From the NCBI RefSeq assembly GCF_029761935.1, contig NZ_CP121699.1, positions 3,316,023 to 3,380,022 of the forward strand: a DNA stretch of 64,000 nucleotides, given 5' to 3'. Shown here one piece after another: positions 19,581-28,981 of the stretch. The position numbers were made by a program, and so were the translations under genes. The first letter of the stretch is position 1. Each line of letters begins with the position of its first letter. The notes under the pieces were generated by a model, which saw nothing but the letters and a program-made list of their open reading frames with translations, searched no databases and was not told the DNA's origin. This DNA is from Microbacterium testaceum. Its GTDB lineage: Bacteria; Actinomycetota; Actinomycetes; Actinomycetales; Microbacteriaceae.

Positions 19581-21398
19581 ATGAACCGCCTCGCGAACGC
19601 CTCGAGCCCCTACTTGCGGGCCCACGCCGACAATCCCGTCGCGTGGTTCCCCTGGGGGGCCGAGGCGTTCGCGCTCGCGGCCGAGAAAGACGTCCCCGTG
19701 ATGGTCTCGATCGGCTACAGCACCTGCCACTGGTGTCACGTGATGGCGCGCGAGTCGTTCCAAGACCCCGAGACCGCTGCCGAACTCAACGCCGGCTTCG
19801 TGTCGATCAAGGTCGATCGCGAGGAGCATCCCGACGTCGACGCCGCCTATCTCGACGCGGCCTCCACCTTCACCCCGCACCTCGGGTGGCCCCTGACGGT
19901 CTTCGCCTCGCCCGAGGGGCGCGTTTTCTACGCCGGCACCTACTTCCCGCCGGCCCCGCGCCCTCCCCAGCCCTCGTTCCGTCAGGTGCTGGCCGCGGTC
20001 CGCGAGGCGTGGACCGAACGCCGGAACGAAGTGGATGCCACGGGCTCCTCCCTCCGCGAGGCTCTCGCAGCCGCCGCCACCGCAGCGGCAGACGCTCCTC
20101 CCTCCCTCGAGCAACTCGCCGCCGCGGCGCGCACCGTCGTGGCCCGCGAGGACCGCGAGTACTCCGGCTTCGCCGCCGGTCCCGCGTTCGAGACCCCGAA
20201 GTTCCCGAACACTCCCGTTCTGCGCTTCCTGCAGCACCCGGCTCTGACGGCGGATGCTCCGGATGCCGCTGACGTGGCATCCCGCGCCCTCTCCGCTATG
20301 GCCCGCTCCGACCTGCACGACCTGGTCGAGGGGGGCTTCTTCCGCTACGCCACCCGCCGCGACTGGAGTGTGCCGCACTACGAGCGCATGCTCACCGACA
20401 ACGCGGGTCTCGTCGAGGTGGCGCTCGCGGCGTCCGACGACGCCGTCGCCACCGATGCCGCGCGGTTCCTGGTCGACGTGCTGCAACTGCCGTCGGGGGG
20501 AATCGCCGCCGCTCAGGACTCCGAGTCGGTGATCGACGGGGTCCGCACCGAGGGCGGGTACTACCGCGTCTCCGATCGCTCGGGGCTGCGGCCTCCGGCG
20601 CTCGACGCGAAGGTCGTCACCGGCTGGAACGGACACGCGATCGCCGCTCTCGCCGCCGCCGGAACCCGCACCGATCCGCGCTTGCTTGAAGCGGCCCGGT
20701 GGGCCGCCGACGCCGTGCTCGAGAGCAACGTCGCCGACGACGGAACCCTTCGACGGGCTTCGCTCGACGAGGTCCGCTCCGCAGCCCCGGCGACGCTGGA
20801 GGACTACGGCGGTCTTGCTCGGGGCCTCCTGGCGCTCGCTCGCGCGACCGGCGAGGTCGCCTACGCGTCGCGGGCCCGGGCGTTGGTCGATCTGTGCCTC
20901 GGCGCAGACGGCATCCATCCTCCGGGCGGCGGCGACCCCGTGCTCGTCGCTCAGGGCATGCAGTCGCACGCCGTGCCCACCGACGGCGCGTCGCCGTCGG
21001 GACCGTCGGTGTTCGCCGCGGCCGCCCTCGACCTCTGGCGCCTCGGGGCGGGGGAGCCGTACCGCACCGCGGCCGAGACGCTCGTGCGCGCCGCCGCCGA
21101 TGCGGCACTGGCATCGCCGCTGGCGCACGGAGCGATCCTCGAGGTCGCCCTCGGCCTGGCGTCGGCCCCGCGGCAGCTTGTCGTGGTGGGCGAGACGGAT
21201 GCCGAGATCGCCGAGGCCGCGCGCCGCGTCGCCGCCGATGTCGTGGCGGTGGTGTCACCCGCGCAGGCTCTCGCGTTCGCCGAGGCGGGGTTCGCGCTGT
21301 TCGAGGGCAAGGTCGCACTCGACGGCGAGGCGACGGCGTACGATTGCCGCGCCTTCGCCTGCGCGCTGCCGACGACGGATGCGGGGCGGCTGGGCTGA
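19581..21398 (+). CDS. thioredoxin-fold DUF255 protein (YyaL/SPATA20 family)
   Basis: 605 residues. The N-terminal Thioredox_DsbH domain opens [19 protein letters not shown] and has [16 protein letters not shown], with the family's CHWC redox pair near residue 50, and VKVDREE-like [12 protein letters not shown]. The C-terminal two-thirds is an alpha/alpha toroid resembling glycosidases or epimerases ([19 protein letters not shown]). Most bacterial members are near 650-690 residues, so this one is slightly short. Biochemical function is unsettled. It follows an aldo/keto reductase by 19 bp with no clear Shine-Dalgarno. Confidence 0.85.
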   Translation: MNRLANASSPYLRAHADNPVAWFPWGAEAFALAAEKDVPVMVSIGYSTCHWCHVMARESFQDPETAAELNAGFVSIKVDREEHPDVDAAYLDAASTFTPHLGWPLTVFASPEGRVFYAGTYFPPAPRPPQPSFRQVLAAVREAWTERRNEVDATGSSLREALAAAATAAADAPPSLEQLAAAARTVVAREDREYSGFAAGPAFETPKFPNTPVLRFLQHPALTADAPDAADVASRALSAMARSDLHDLVEGGFFRYATRRDWSVPHYERMLTDNAGLVEVALAASDDAVATDAARFLVDVLQLPSGGIAAAQDSESVIDGVRTEGGYYRVSDRSGLRPPALDAKVVTGWNGHAIAALAAAGTRTDPRLLEAARWAADAVLESNVADDGTLRRASLDEVRSAAPATLEDYGGLARGLLALARATGEVAYASRARALVDLCLGADGIHPPGGGDPVLVAQGMQSHAVPTDGASPSGPSVFAAAALDLWRLGAGEPYRTAAETLVRAAADAALASPLAHGAILEVALGLASAPRQLVVVGETDAEIAEAARRVAADVVAVVSPAQALAFAEAGFALFEGKVALDGEATAYDCRAFACALPTTDAGRLG

Positions 21399-21415
21399 GG
21401 GCGGCATCCACCCCC

Positions 21416-22177
21416 TCACTCCAACAGATGCCGCAGGTACCTCCCCGGCGACTCGAGGAACCCGCGTTGCAGCCGCACCAGCTCCAGGTCTTCCCAGGTG
21501 CTCTCGCGGATGCCCCAGTCGCCCAGCTCGAGGATCGTCGCTCCGGGCAACGCCGCCAGCACGGGGGAGTGGGTGGCGCAGATCACCTGGGTGCCACGGG
21601 AGCGCATGCGGTCGAGAGAGGCGAGCCAGCGCAGCGTCGATGAGAACGACAGTGCCGCCTCGGGCTCGTCGAGGCAGGCGAGGCCCGAGACATAGTGCGG
21701 GTGGTCGAGCGTCTCGTCGAGCAGGGCGTTGAAGGACTCGCCGTGGCTCATCGTGTGCAGGCTCGGGGCCGGGCCGCCCAGGTCGTCTCTCCAGCTGTAA
21801 TAGCCGTGCATCGTCTCGGCCCGCAGGAAGAACCCCCACCGCGGGGCGCGCGGGCTCCGCTCGATGCGCAGCCACTCGCCGAGCGGACTCTCGGTTCGCC
21901 GCGTCTCGCCGCCGCCGTTGGTCGAGCCGCCCCCGGCCGGCAGGCCGGCCGCCTCGGCGATGCCCTCGATGAGCGTCGACTTGCCCGACCCGTTCTCGCC
22001 GACGAGGAAGGTCACGCCGGGTCCGAACTCCCATCCCTCGCCGCTCGCCACCTCGAGGAACTGCGCGACCGCGGGAACGGTGGCCGGCCACGCGGCGGGG
22101 TTCACCGCGGCATCGCTGAACACCTTGACCCGCTGCACCGGTCGCGGATCGTGCAGCCACTCATCGCCGCGCGTCAT
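21416..22177 (-). CDS. AAA family ATPase (SMC/ABC-like, small)
   Basis: 253 residues from ATG 22177. Walker A is FLVGENGSGKSTLIEGIAEA; a Q-loop-like region follows; the distal part has FNALLDETLDHPHY, Walker B/D-loop-like LACLDEPEAALSF, and a switch histidine in GTQVICATHSPVLAALPGA. This layout is of stand-alone ABC-type ATPases (AAA_15/AAA_21 groups) of unknown role. The upstream in-frame extension to 22432 lacks family features and was dropped. It is convergent with the DUF255 gene (17-bp gap) and downstream of pmt, without a recognisable partner such as a nuclease. Confidence 0.82.
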   Translation of the reverse strand: MTRGDEWLHDPRPVQRVKVFSDAAVNPAAWPATVPAVAQFLEVASGEGWEFGPGVTFLVGENGSGKSTLIEGIAEAAGLPAGGGSTNGGGETRRTESPLGEWLRIERSPRAPRWGFFLRAETMHGYYSWRDDLGGPAPSLHTMSHGESFNALLDETLDHPHYVSGLACLDEPEAALSFSSTLRWLASLDRMRSRGTQVICATHSPVLAALPGATILELGDWGIRESTWEDLELVRLQRGFLESPGRYLRHLLE

Positions 22178-22283
22178 CGCGCCCGCCCGGTGATCGGTCG
22201 GTGATGGGCAGAGCAGCGGATGCCGAGCCCCCGGCGCACCGGATGCACTCCACCCGTTTGCTCCCGCCGCCCGCTCATCCGGC

Positions 22284-23855
22284 TCAGATCCAGGTCGGCA
22301 GCCAGTTGTGCAGGCGCCAGAACTCGTACGGGACGGGAAGACCCGCCCACACCGGGTACCAGAACGCCGAGATGACGAGGCAGAGGCCCAGGAACACCAG
22401 CACGAGGACCTGCCCGCTCGCTCTCGAGGCATCCTTCACCCCGCGGGCGACATCGCGCAGAGCGAAGGCGAGGGCGAGCACGAGGAACGGCAGCATCGCG
22501 ACCGTGTAGAACTGGAAGATCGTGCGCTCGGGGTAGAGCAGCCACGGCACGTAGGTGGCGGCGAGCCCGGTCAGCACGAGAGCGAAGCGCCCGTCGCGGA
22601 CGACGACGAATCGTACGAGCAGGTAGAGGGATGCCGCGACCCCGGCCCACCAGATGATCGGGTTCGCGATGCTCGAGATGGCCTCGGTGCACCCCGTCGG
22701 CAGGGCGCACCCGTTGACTCCGGCCTGGTCCTGGTGCCAGTACATCGAGGTGGGGCGGATGAGCAGCGGCCACTGCCAGGCGGGGCTCGCGTAGCTGTGC
22801 GGGGTGACGAGTCCGACGTGGAAGTTGTACATCTCCTGGTGGTACGCCCACAGCTGTCGAAGCGGCTCGGGGATCCACCCCCAGATACCCGTCGCGGCGA
22901 CCGGGGTGCCGCGCATCCACCCGCCGTTGGTGAACAGCCAACCCGACCAGCTCGCCACGTACACGACGACCGCGACCGGTACGAGCAGCACGAACGATGC
23001 GAGACCCTGGCGGACGGCATCCATCGGCCATTGATCGATCCCCGCGCGGCGACGGGCGAGCGCGTCGGTGATCACGGCGTACAGGCCGACGGCGGCCAGC
23101 ACGTACAGCCCCGACCACTTCACGGCAGTGGCGGCTCCGGCGGCGGCTCCCGCGGCGACCACCCACGGACGGTTCCACAGCACGGGGCCCCAGGTGTGCC
23201 GTTCGCCCGGGAGGGCCGCGATCGCGGCCCGCAGGCGGTCGGCGGTGCGGCGGTGGTCGAGCGCGACGAACCAGAAGGTCAGCACGACGAAGAACGTCAA
23301 GAAGATGTCGAGCAGCGAGATGCGGCTCAGGACGATGCCGAGGCCGTCGATCGCGATCAGACCGGATGCGACGGTCGCGAACGGAATCGAGCGGGTGAGC
23401 GTGTGCGCGAGCAGGTACACCAGTAGCACGGTCGCGGTGCCGAAGACCGCGGCCGAGATGCGCCAACCGGTCGCGGAGTCCGGGCCCAGCAGGGCCATAC
23501 CCGCGCCGATGAGGATGCGCCCGAGCGGGGGGTGCACGACGTAGCTGCCGATGCCGGTGAAGACGTCGGTGTCGCCCGCCACGAAGCTGGCGTCGGCGCC
23601 GTCGGGCCAGGTCGAGGGGTAACCGAGCACCCACTGGCTCCACGAGTCCTTCACGTAGTAGGTCTCGTCGAACACCAGCTGGTGCGGGTTGCCGAGGTCG
23701 ATCAGGCGCAGCACCGCCGCGACGACGGTGACGAGCAGGGGAGCGAGCCAGCGCCATAGGCGGGATCCGCGGGGGCCCGCGAGCAGGGCGTCGCGCCACC
23801 GGTCGATGCGCGTCTGCTCGACGACGGGGAGCAGCGGAGGGACGGCGGTGGTCAC
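22284..23855 (-). CDS. pmt: protein O-mannosyltransferase / dolichyl-phosphate-mannose-dependent transferase
   Basis: 523 residues, GT-C fold polytopic membrane protein. The first extracytoplasmic loop has the catalytic acidic motif FDETYYVKDSW, followed by VVHPPLGRILIGAG and multiple helices; PTSMYWHQDQAGVNG and YPERTIFQFYTVAMLPF are typical of actinobacterial Pmt (Rv1002c-like). It transfers mannose from polyprenyl-phosphate-mannose to secreted proteins after Sec export. It diverges from rsmI with overlapping -10 elements, and this pmt/rsmI neighbourhood is conserved in actinobacteria. GTG start, leaderless. Confidence 0.9.
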   Translation of the reverse strand: MTTAVPPLLPVVEQTRIDRWRDALLAGPRGSRLWRWLAPLLVTVVAAVLRLIDLGNPHQLVFDETYYVKDSWSQWVLGYPSTWPDGADASFVAGDTDVFTGIGSYVVHPPLGRILIGAGMALLGPDSATGWRISAAVFGTATVLLVYLLAHTLTRSIPFATVASGLIAIDGLGIVLSRISLLDIFLTFFVVLTFWFVALDHRRTADRLRAAIAALPGERHTWGPVLWNRPWVVAAGAAAGAATAVKWSGLYVLAAVGLYAVITDALARRRAGIDQWPMDAVRQGLASFVLLVPVAVVVYVASWSGWLFTNGGWMRGTPVAATGIWGWIPEPLRQLWAYHQEMYNFHVGLVTPHSYASPAWQWPLLIRPTSMYWHQDQAGVNGCALPTGCTEAISSIANPIIWWAGVAASLYLLVRFVVVRDGRFALVLTGLAATYVPWLLYPERTIFQFYTVAMLPFLVLALAFALRDVARGVKDASRASGQVLVLVFLGLCLVISAFWYPVWAGLPVPYEFWRLHNWLPTWI

Positions 23856-23862
23856 GGGCCCC

Positions 23863-23872
23863 AGCCTAAGGT
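23863..23872. promoter_or_regulatory. overlapping divergent -10 elements of pmt and rsmI
   Basis: The 10-bp AGCCTAAGGT holds two -10 hexamers sharing a TA step. TAGGCT on the minus strand (23868-23863) is 7 nt before the pmt GTG at 23855. TAAGGT on the plus strand (23867-23872) is 6 nt before the rsmI GTG at 23879. Both genes would be leaderless, and RNA polymerase cannot open both promoters at once. Confidence 0.65.
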
Positions 23873-23878
23873 GGAACG

Positions 23879-24697
23879 GTGATCATCCTCGCGGCGACCC
23901 CCATCGGCAACCTGGGCGACGCCTCGAAGCGTCTGATCGAGGCGCTCGAGAACGCCACGGTCGTCGCGGCCGAAGACACCCGCACCACGCAGCGCCTGCT
24001 CGCGGGTCTCGGGGTCGAGAACCGCCCGCGCCTGATCGCCCTGCACGACCACAACGAGAAGGAGCGCGCGGCCGAGCTCGTCGAACTCGCCCGCGAAGAC
24101 GACCTGCTCGTGCTGAGCGACGCGGGAATGCCCACCGTCAGCGACCCGGGCTTCGGCCTCGTCGCCGCCGCGGCCGCCGCAGGCGTCACCGTCACGGCCA
24201 TCCCCGGGCCGAGCGCCGTCGTCACCGCGCTCGCGGTCGCGGGCCTCCCCACCGACCGTTTCGCCTTCGAGGGCTTCCCGCGCCGCAAGCCGGGGGAGCG
24301 CCGCAAGGCCTTCGCGCAGCTCGCCGCGGAGGAGCGGACCCTCGTCTTCTTCGAGTCGCCCTCGCGCCTGGCATCCACGCTCGAAGATCTCGCGAACGCG
24401 TTCGGCGCCGATCGTCCCGCGGCCGTCTGCCGCGAGCTCACGAAGCTGTACGAAGAGGTCAAGCGCGGCACCCTGGCCGAGCTCGCCGCGTGGGCGGCCG
24501 AGGGCGTGCGTGGGGAGATCGCGATCGTCGTCGGCGGCGCCTCGGCGCGCGAGGTCGCGTTCCCGGATGCCGTGACCCAGGTGCTCGAGCTCGTGCGCGG
24601 CGGCACGCGGCTCAAAGAGGCCGCCGCCGAGGTGGCGTCGCAGACGGGTCACTCGTCGCGCGAGCTGTACCAGGCCGCGCTCGCCGTGAAGCGCTGA
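23879..24697 (+). CDS. rsmI: 16S rRNA (cytidine(1402)-2'-O)-methyltransferase RsmI
   Basis: 272 residues with the tetrapyrrole-methylase fold: MIILAATPIGNLGDAS at the start, AAEDTRTTQRLL, LVLSDAGMPTVSDPG, TAIPGPSAVVTALAVAGLP, FEGFPRRKPGERR, and the EVKRGTLAEL segment with a C-terminal helical RsmI extension. It methylates the ribose of C1402 in the 16S rRNA decoding site using S-adenosylmethionine. The match is full length. Divergent pmt and downstream metG match the order in other actinobacteria. Confidence 0.95.
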   Translation: MIILAATPIGNLGDASKRLIEALENATVVAAEDTRTTQRLLAGLGVENRPRLIALHDHNEKERAAELVELAREDDLLVLSDAGMPTVSDPGFGLVAAAAAAGVTVTAIPGPSAVVTALAVAGLPTDRFAFEGFPRRKPGERRKAFAQLAAEERTLVFFESPSRLASTLEDLANAFGADRPAAVCRELTKLYEEVKRGTLAELAAWAAEGVRGEIAIVVGGASAREVAFPDAVTQVLELVRGGTRLKEAAAEVASQTGHSSRELYQAALAVKR

Positions 24698-24714
24698 GCG
24701 TCCCCGCGCGTCTT

Positions 24715-24781
24715 CGCGCGAGGGGTCGATATGCGTCGCCTGGCGCGCTTGTCGGCGACACCAACGGACCCCTCACGCGCG
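24715..24781. repeat. intergenic inverted repeat, copy D
   Basis: CGCGCGAGGGGTC (24715-24727) pairs with GACCCCTCACGCGCG (24767-24781) with one interruption. Inner GTCGCC (24735-24740) pairs with GGCGAC (24754-24759). It fills most of the rsmI-metG gap and may terminate rsmI transcription. Confidence 0.75.
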
Positions 24782-24831
24782 AGGACCGCCGGCGGGCCCG
24801 TCACACGGTCGGCCGTGTCGGAGGCTCCCCG

Positions 24832-24837
24832 TAGAAT
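24832..24837 (+). promoter_or_regulatory. -10 element TAGAAT of metG (leaderless)
   Basis: TAGAAT lies exactly 6 nt before the metG GTG at 24844. There is no Shine-Dalgarno and no T-box or SAM riboswitch is evident upstream. Confidence 0.6.
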
Positions 24838-24843
24838 CTCCAG

Positions 24844-26418
24844 GTGACTTCCGGCCGATCCTTCTACATCACGACGCCGATCTACTACCCCAGCGATCTG
24901 CCCCACATCGGGCACGGGTACACGACCGTCGCCGTCGACACGCTCGCCCGCTGGCATCGCCAGGCGGGGGACGACACCTGGATGCTGACCGGCACCGACG
25001 AGCACGGGCAGAAGATGCTCCGCGCCGCCGCCGCCAACGGCGTCACCCCGCAGGAGTGGGTGGACAAGCTCGTCACCGAGTCGTGGTTCCCGCTGCTCGA
25101 GACGCTCGACGTCGCCAACGACGACTTCATCCGCACCACGCAGCCCCGCCACGAAGAGCGGGTGCAGCAGTTCGTGAAGGCGCTGTTCGACCGCGGCTAC
25201 ATCTACGCGGGCGAGTACGAGGCGCTGTACTGCGTCGGCTGCGAGGAGTTCAAGCCCGAGGCCGAGATCGTCGACGGCACCGGCCCCTTCGAGGGCCTCA
25301 AGGTCTGCGCGATCCACTCCAAGCCCCTCGAGCTGCTGCAGGAGAAGAACTACTTCTTCAAGCTCAGCGAGTTCCAGGATCGCCTGCTCGAGCTCTACAA
25401 GACCGAGCCCGACTTCGTGCGCCCCGAGTCGGCGCGCAACGAGGTCGTGTCGTTCGTGCGCAGCGGTCTGAAAGACCTCTCGATCTCGCGTTCGGCGTTC
25501 GACTGGGGCATCACGGTTCCGTGGGATCCCTCGCACGTCATCTACGTGTGGGTCGACGCCCTGCTCAATTACGCCACCGCCGTGGGCTACGGCACCGATC
25601 CCGCCGAGTTCGAGCGTCGCTGGCCGGCGTTCCACGTGGTCGGCAAAGACATCCTGCGCTTCCACGCCGTGATCTGGCCGGCCATGCTGATGGCCGCGGG
25701 CCTCGACGTGCCGCGCGGCGTCTTCGCGCACGGGTGGCTGCTCGTCGGCGGCGAGAAGATGTCGAAGTCGAAGCTCACCGGCATCGCGCCCACCGAGATC
25801 ACCGACGTCTTCGGCTCCGACGCGTACCGGTTCTATTTCCTCTCGGCGATCGCGTTCGGCCAGGACGGCTCGTTCTCGTGGGAAGACCTGTCGGCCCGCT
25901 ACCAGGCCGAGCTCGCCAACGGCTTCGGCAACCTGGCCTCGCGCACGGTCGCGATGATCTCGAAGTACTTCGAGGGCGTCGTGCCGGCGCCGGCCGCGTA
26001 CACCGACAGCGACCTGACCATCCAGAAGATCGTGGCGGATGCCGCGACCACCGCCGACGCGGCCATCGAGCGATTCCGCACCGACGAGGCGATCGCGGCG
26101 ATCTGGACGATCGTCGACGCGCTGAACGGCTACATCACCGAGAACGAGCCGTGGGCCCTGGCCAAGGACGAGTCGACGCGCGAGCGCCTGGGCACGGTGC
26201 TGTACACCGCGGCCGAGGGCCTGCGCGCCCTCGCGGTGCTGCTGTCGCCGGTCATGCCCGAGTCGACGTCGAAGCTGTGGGTCGCGCTGGGCGCGGCCGG
26301 CGGCCTCGGAGCTCTCGTCGCGCAGCCGATCCGCCAGGCGGGCGCCTGGGGCCTGCTGCCCGCGGGCGCCACGGTCACGTCGCTCACCCCGCTCTTCCCG
26401 CGCGTCGAGCAGGCGTGA
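24844..26418 (+). CDS. metG: methionyl-tRNA synthetase
   Basis: 524 residues, class I synthetase. HIGH motif at 21-24 (LPHIGHGYTTV), connective peptide with CVGCEEF, and KMSKS at 305-309 (GEKMSKSKLTG). WVDALLNYATAVGYG and the anticodon-binding helical domain (FGNLASRTVAMISKYF ... ENEPWALAKDE) are present. It lacks the C-terminal EMAP-like tRNA-binding domain, as in the mycobacterial enzyme. It charges initiator and elongator tRNA-Met. The stop overlaps a possible GTG start of tatD, implying coupling. Confidence 0.96.
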   Translation: MTSGRSFYITTPIYYPSDLPHIGHGYTTVAVDTLARWHRQAGDDTWMLTGTDEHGQKMLRAAAANGVTPQEWVDKLVTESWFPLLETLDVANDDFIRTTQPRHEERVQQFVKALFDRGYIYAGEYEALYCVGCEEFKPEAEIVDGTGPFEGLKVCAIHSKPLELLQEKNYFFKLSEFQDRLLELYKTEPDFVRPESARNEVVSFVRSGLKDLSISRSAFDWGITVPWDPSHVIYVWVDALLNYATAVGYGTDPAEFERRWPAFHVVGKDILRFHAVIWPAMLMAAGLDVPRGVFAHGWLLVGGEKMSKSKLTGIAPTEITDVFGSDAYRFYFLSAIAFGQDGSFSWEDLSARYQAELANGFGNLASRTVAMISKYFEGVVPAPAAYTDSDLTIQKIVADAATTADAAIERFRTDEAIAAIWTIVDALNGYITENEPWALAKDESTRERLGTVLYTAAEGLRALAVLLSPVMPESTSKLWVALGAAGGLGALVAQPIRQAGAWGLLPAGATVTSLTPLFPRVEQA

Positions 26419-26423
26419 CGCAG

Positions 26424-27416
26424 ATGCCTTCCGAGTCGGCGGCGACGGTCCCTGAGCCTGTCGAAGGGTTCCCCGCAACGGCCGCCGCCCCCGGCTCGAC
26501 GCCGGTCGATCGCCCTCGCGACACGATCGGCGACGGCGATCCGAGCCAGTATGTGCGCGAGCGTTCGGTCGACGGGCGTCGCGACGTCAGCTATCCGCCG
26601 GCGCCCGAGCCTCTCGGCATCCCGGTCTATGACAATCACACGCACCTCGAGATCGAAGACGGCGAGACCGGCCTCTCGTTGGACGAGCAGCTCGAGCGAG
26701 CTCTCGCGGTCGGCGTGCACGGGGTCGTGCAGGCGGGCGGCGACATCGACTCCTCGCGGTGGTCGGCGTGGGCCGCGCGCTCGCACCCGCGCGTGCTCGC
26801 GGCCGTGGCGATCCATCCGAACGAGGCGCCCGCGTACGAGCAGGCGGGGGAGTTGGATGCCGCGATCGCCGTCATCGACGAGCTCGCCGCCGAGCCGCGG
26901 GTGCGGGCCATCGGCGAGACGGGGCTCGACTTCTTCCGCACCGAGGCCGACGGCATCCCGGCTCAGATGCGCTCGTTCGAGGCGCACATCGCGCTGGCGA
27001 AGAAGCACGGGATCGCGATGCAGATCCACGACCGCGACGCCCACGACGCCGTGCTCGAGACCCTCGAGCGCGTCGGCGCTCCCGGCAAGACGGTCTTCCA
27101 CTGCTTCTCGGGAGACGCCGAGATGGCGCGCATCGCCGCCGACCGCGGGTACTACCTCTCGTTCGCCGGCAACGTCACGTTCAAGAATGCGCAGAACCTG
27201 CGCGACGCGCTCGCGGTGACGCCCCTCGACCGCATCCTCGTCGAGACCGACGCCCCGTTCCTGACGCCCGTGCCCTACCGCGGCCGCCCCAACGCGCCGT
27301 ACCTGATCCCGGTGACGCTGCGCTTCCTCGCGGCCGAATTGTCGATGGATGCCGACGAGCTCGGCGCCCAGGTCGCCGCGAACACGATCGCGGTCTACGG
27401 AGAGTTCGAGGACTGA
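26424..27416 (+). CDS. tatD: TatD family metal-dependent hydrolase (DNase)
   Basis: 330 residues from ATG 26424; GTG 26415 would overlap the metG stop, and GTG 26553 would remove the variable N-terminus. The TIM-barrel starts VYDNHTHLEIEDG (metal HxH) and has AVAIHPNEAP, AIGETGLDFFR, MQIHDRDAHD, VFHCFSG, and ILVETDAPFLTP. TatD proteins are divalent-metal nucleases with 3'-5' exonuclease activity on single-stranded nucleic acid. The roughly 60-residue N-terminal extension is unusual and contains a PEPVEG peptide encoded by a repeated DNA word at 26448-26470. metG-tatD-rsmA order is the actinobacterial norm, though rpfB is missing after it. Confidence 0.92.
   Translation: MPSESAATVPEPVEGFPATAAAPGSTPVDRPRDTIGDGDPSQYVRERSVDGRRDVSYPPAPEPLGIPVYDNHTHLEIEDGETGLSLDEQLERALAVGVHGVVQAGGDIDSSRWSAWAARSHPRVLAAVAIHPNEAPAYEQAGELDAAIAVIDELAAEPRVRAIGETGLDFFRTEADGIPAQMRSFEAHIALAKKHGIAMQIHDRDAHDAVLETLERVGAPGKTVFHCFSGDAEMARIAADRGYYLSFAGNVTFKNAQNLRDALAVTPLDRILVETDAPFLTPVPYRGRPNAPYLIPVTLRFLAAELSMDADELGAQVAANTIAVYGEFED
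26448..26470 (+). repeat. dispersed-type repeat containing CCTGAGCCTGTCGAAGGG inside tatD
   Basis: The word CCTGAGCCTGTCGAAGGG begins at 26451 within the variable N-terminus of tatD, encoding PEPVEG. From general knowledge this word (reverse CCCTTCGACAGGCTCAGG) recurs in many bacterial genomes, usually between genes. It is the only copy noticed in this window. An insertion kept in frame would explain the tatD extension. Confidence 0.5.
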
Positions 27417-27471
27417 CGCGCGCACGGATCTCCGTCGGGGTTTCGCCTGCGACACCACCCTGAGAACGACG

Positions 27472-27501
27472 AAGGCCGGCACCCCGCGGGGCGCCGGCCT
27501 T
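27472..27501. terminator. bidirectional terminator between tatD and the MFS gene
   Basis: AAGGCCGGC (27472-27480) pairs perfectly with GCCGGCCTT (27493-27501), with an inner CCCCG/CGGGG. The stem sits between convergent genes, 55 bp after tatD and 13 bp before the MFS stop. Both exits have short T-rich tails (CTTCTGG; CTTCGTCGTT). Confidence 0.75.
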
Positions 27502-27514
27502 CTGGCATCCGGGA

Positions 27515-28975
27515 TCAGGCCTTGGCATTCGCCTTCGGCTTGCGGACGAAGAGCGTCTCGGTCTGCTCGAGCTCCATGCCCTTCGTCTCGGGAATTCGCA
27601 GCAGCACGTAGACGAACGACAGCCCGGCGAACAGCGCGTACATGCCGTAGGTGAGTGGCAGCGACCAGCTCGACATCGCCGGGAACGACACCGTGATGGC
27701 GAAGTTGGCGATCCACTGCGCACCAGCGGCGACACCGAGCGCCTTGCCGCGGATGCGGCTCGGGAAGATCTCGCCGAGCAGCACCCACACCAGCGGGCCC
27801 CACGACGCTCCGAACCCGACGACGAAGACGTTCGCGGCGACGAGCGCGACGCTTCCCCACGGGGCGGGCAGCGAGACGTCCTGGCCGGAGCCGGTCGCGA
27901 ACGCGAACGACAGCGCCATCGCGCCGAGCGACACGGTCATGAGGATCGAGCCGGTCAGGAGGATGGGCTTGCGCCCGACGCGGTCGACCAGGAAGATCGC
28001 GACGAAGGTGACCACGACGTTGGTGATCGAGGTGATCACCGAGATCAGCAGCGAGTTGCTCTCGTCGAAGCCGACGGCCTTCCAGAGCGTCGTGGAGTAG
28101 TAGAAGATCACGTTGATACCGACGAACTGCTGGAACATCGACAGCAGGATTCCGGTCCAGACGATGCCCTGCAGGCCCAGCACGGGTCCGCGCAGCGACA
28201 CGTTCTTGTTCTTGCGATCGGCCTCGATCGTGTTCGACAGCTCGTTCATCGTCTTGTCGAGATCGGCCGGGGGCACGAGGCGCGCGAAGATCGCCTTCGC
28301 CTCGTCGCGCTTGCCCTTGGCGAGCAGGTAGCGCGGCGACTCGGGGACGGTGAACGACAGGATGCCGTAGACGGCGGCGGGGATCACGCCCACCAGGAAC
28401 ATCCAGCGCCAGGCCTCGAGGCCCAGCCACAGCTGGTTCGCCGCACCGCCGGCCGAGTTGGCGAGCAGGGCGTCGGACAGCAGCGCGCCGAAGATACCGA
28501 GGGTGATGGCCAACTGCTGAAGTGACGCGAGCGAGCCGCGGATCTGGCGGGGCGCGACCTCGGCGATGTACGCGGGAGCGACCACCGAGGCGATGCCGAT
28601 GCCCAGGCCGCTCATCACGCGCCAGAGGATCAGGTCGGGCACGCTGAAGGTGAGGGCCGCACCGATCGACGACACGAAGAACAGCACCGCGCCGAGCAGC
28701 ATGACCTTCAACCGACCCCAGCGGTCCGAGAGGGCGCCGGCGATGATGGCTCCCACCGCGCAGCCCAGCAGGGCGACCGCGACGACGAAACCGGTGAGCA
28801 CCTGTCCCAGCTCGAAGTTGCCGTCGACCGCGTCGACCGCGCCGTTGATGACGGAGGAGTCGAAGCCGAAGAGGAAACCGCCCACCGCGGCCGCGACCGA
28901 GAGGCCGATGGCTCGTCGCCCGTAGGGGCTTCTGAGGGTGAAGGCGTTCGAGGGGATGGACTGCGTTTGACTCAC
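27515..28975 (-). CDS. MFS sugar porter
   Basis: 486 residues and 12 membrane segments with sugar-porter signatures: GGFLFGFDSSVINGA in helix 1, DRWGRLKVMLLGA (motif A), PAYIAEVAPRQIRGSL, PESPRYLLAKGKRDEA, DRVGRKPILLTGS, WGPLVWVLLGEIFPSRIRGKALG and C-terminal PETKGMELEQTE. It is a proton-coupled or facilitated monosaccharide importer at the plasma membrane; the sugar is not deducible. GTG start, leaderless (TAGCGT, 6 nt). It occupies the place between tatD and rsmA where M. tuberculosis carries rpfB. Confidence 0.92.
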   Translation of the reverse strand: MSQTQSIPSNAFTLRSPYGRRAIGLSVAAAVGGFLFGFDSSVINGAVDAVDGNFELGQVLTGFVVAVALLGCAVGAIIAGALSDRWGRLKVMLLGAVLFFVSSIGAALTFSVPDLILWRVMSGLGIGIASVVAPAYIAEVAPRQIRGSLASLQQLAITLGIFGALLSDALLANSAGGAANQLWLGLEAWRWMFLVGVIPAAVYGILSFTVPESPRYLLAKGKRDEAKAIFARLVPPADLDKTMNELSNTIEADRKNKNVSLRGPVLGLQGIVWTGILLSMFQQFVGINVIFYYSTTLWKAVGFDESNSLLISVITSITNVVVTFVAIFLVDRVGRKPILLTGSILMTVSLGAMALSFAFATGSGQDVSLPAPWGSVALVAANVFVVGFGASWGPLVWVLLGEIFPSRIRGKALGVAAGAQWIANFAITVSFPAMSSWSLPLTYGMYALFAGLSFVYVLLRIPETKGMELEQTETLFVRKPKANAKA

Positions 28976-28981
28976 CTCATC

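Noticed and set aside
24698..24843. T-box or SAM riboswitch before metG
   Set aside because: The gap holds repeat copy D and a -10 placed for leaderless translation, leaving no transcribed leader.
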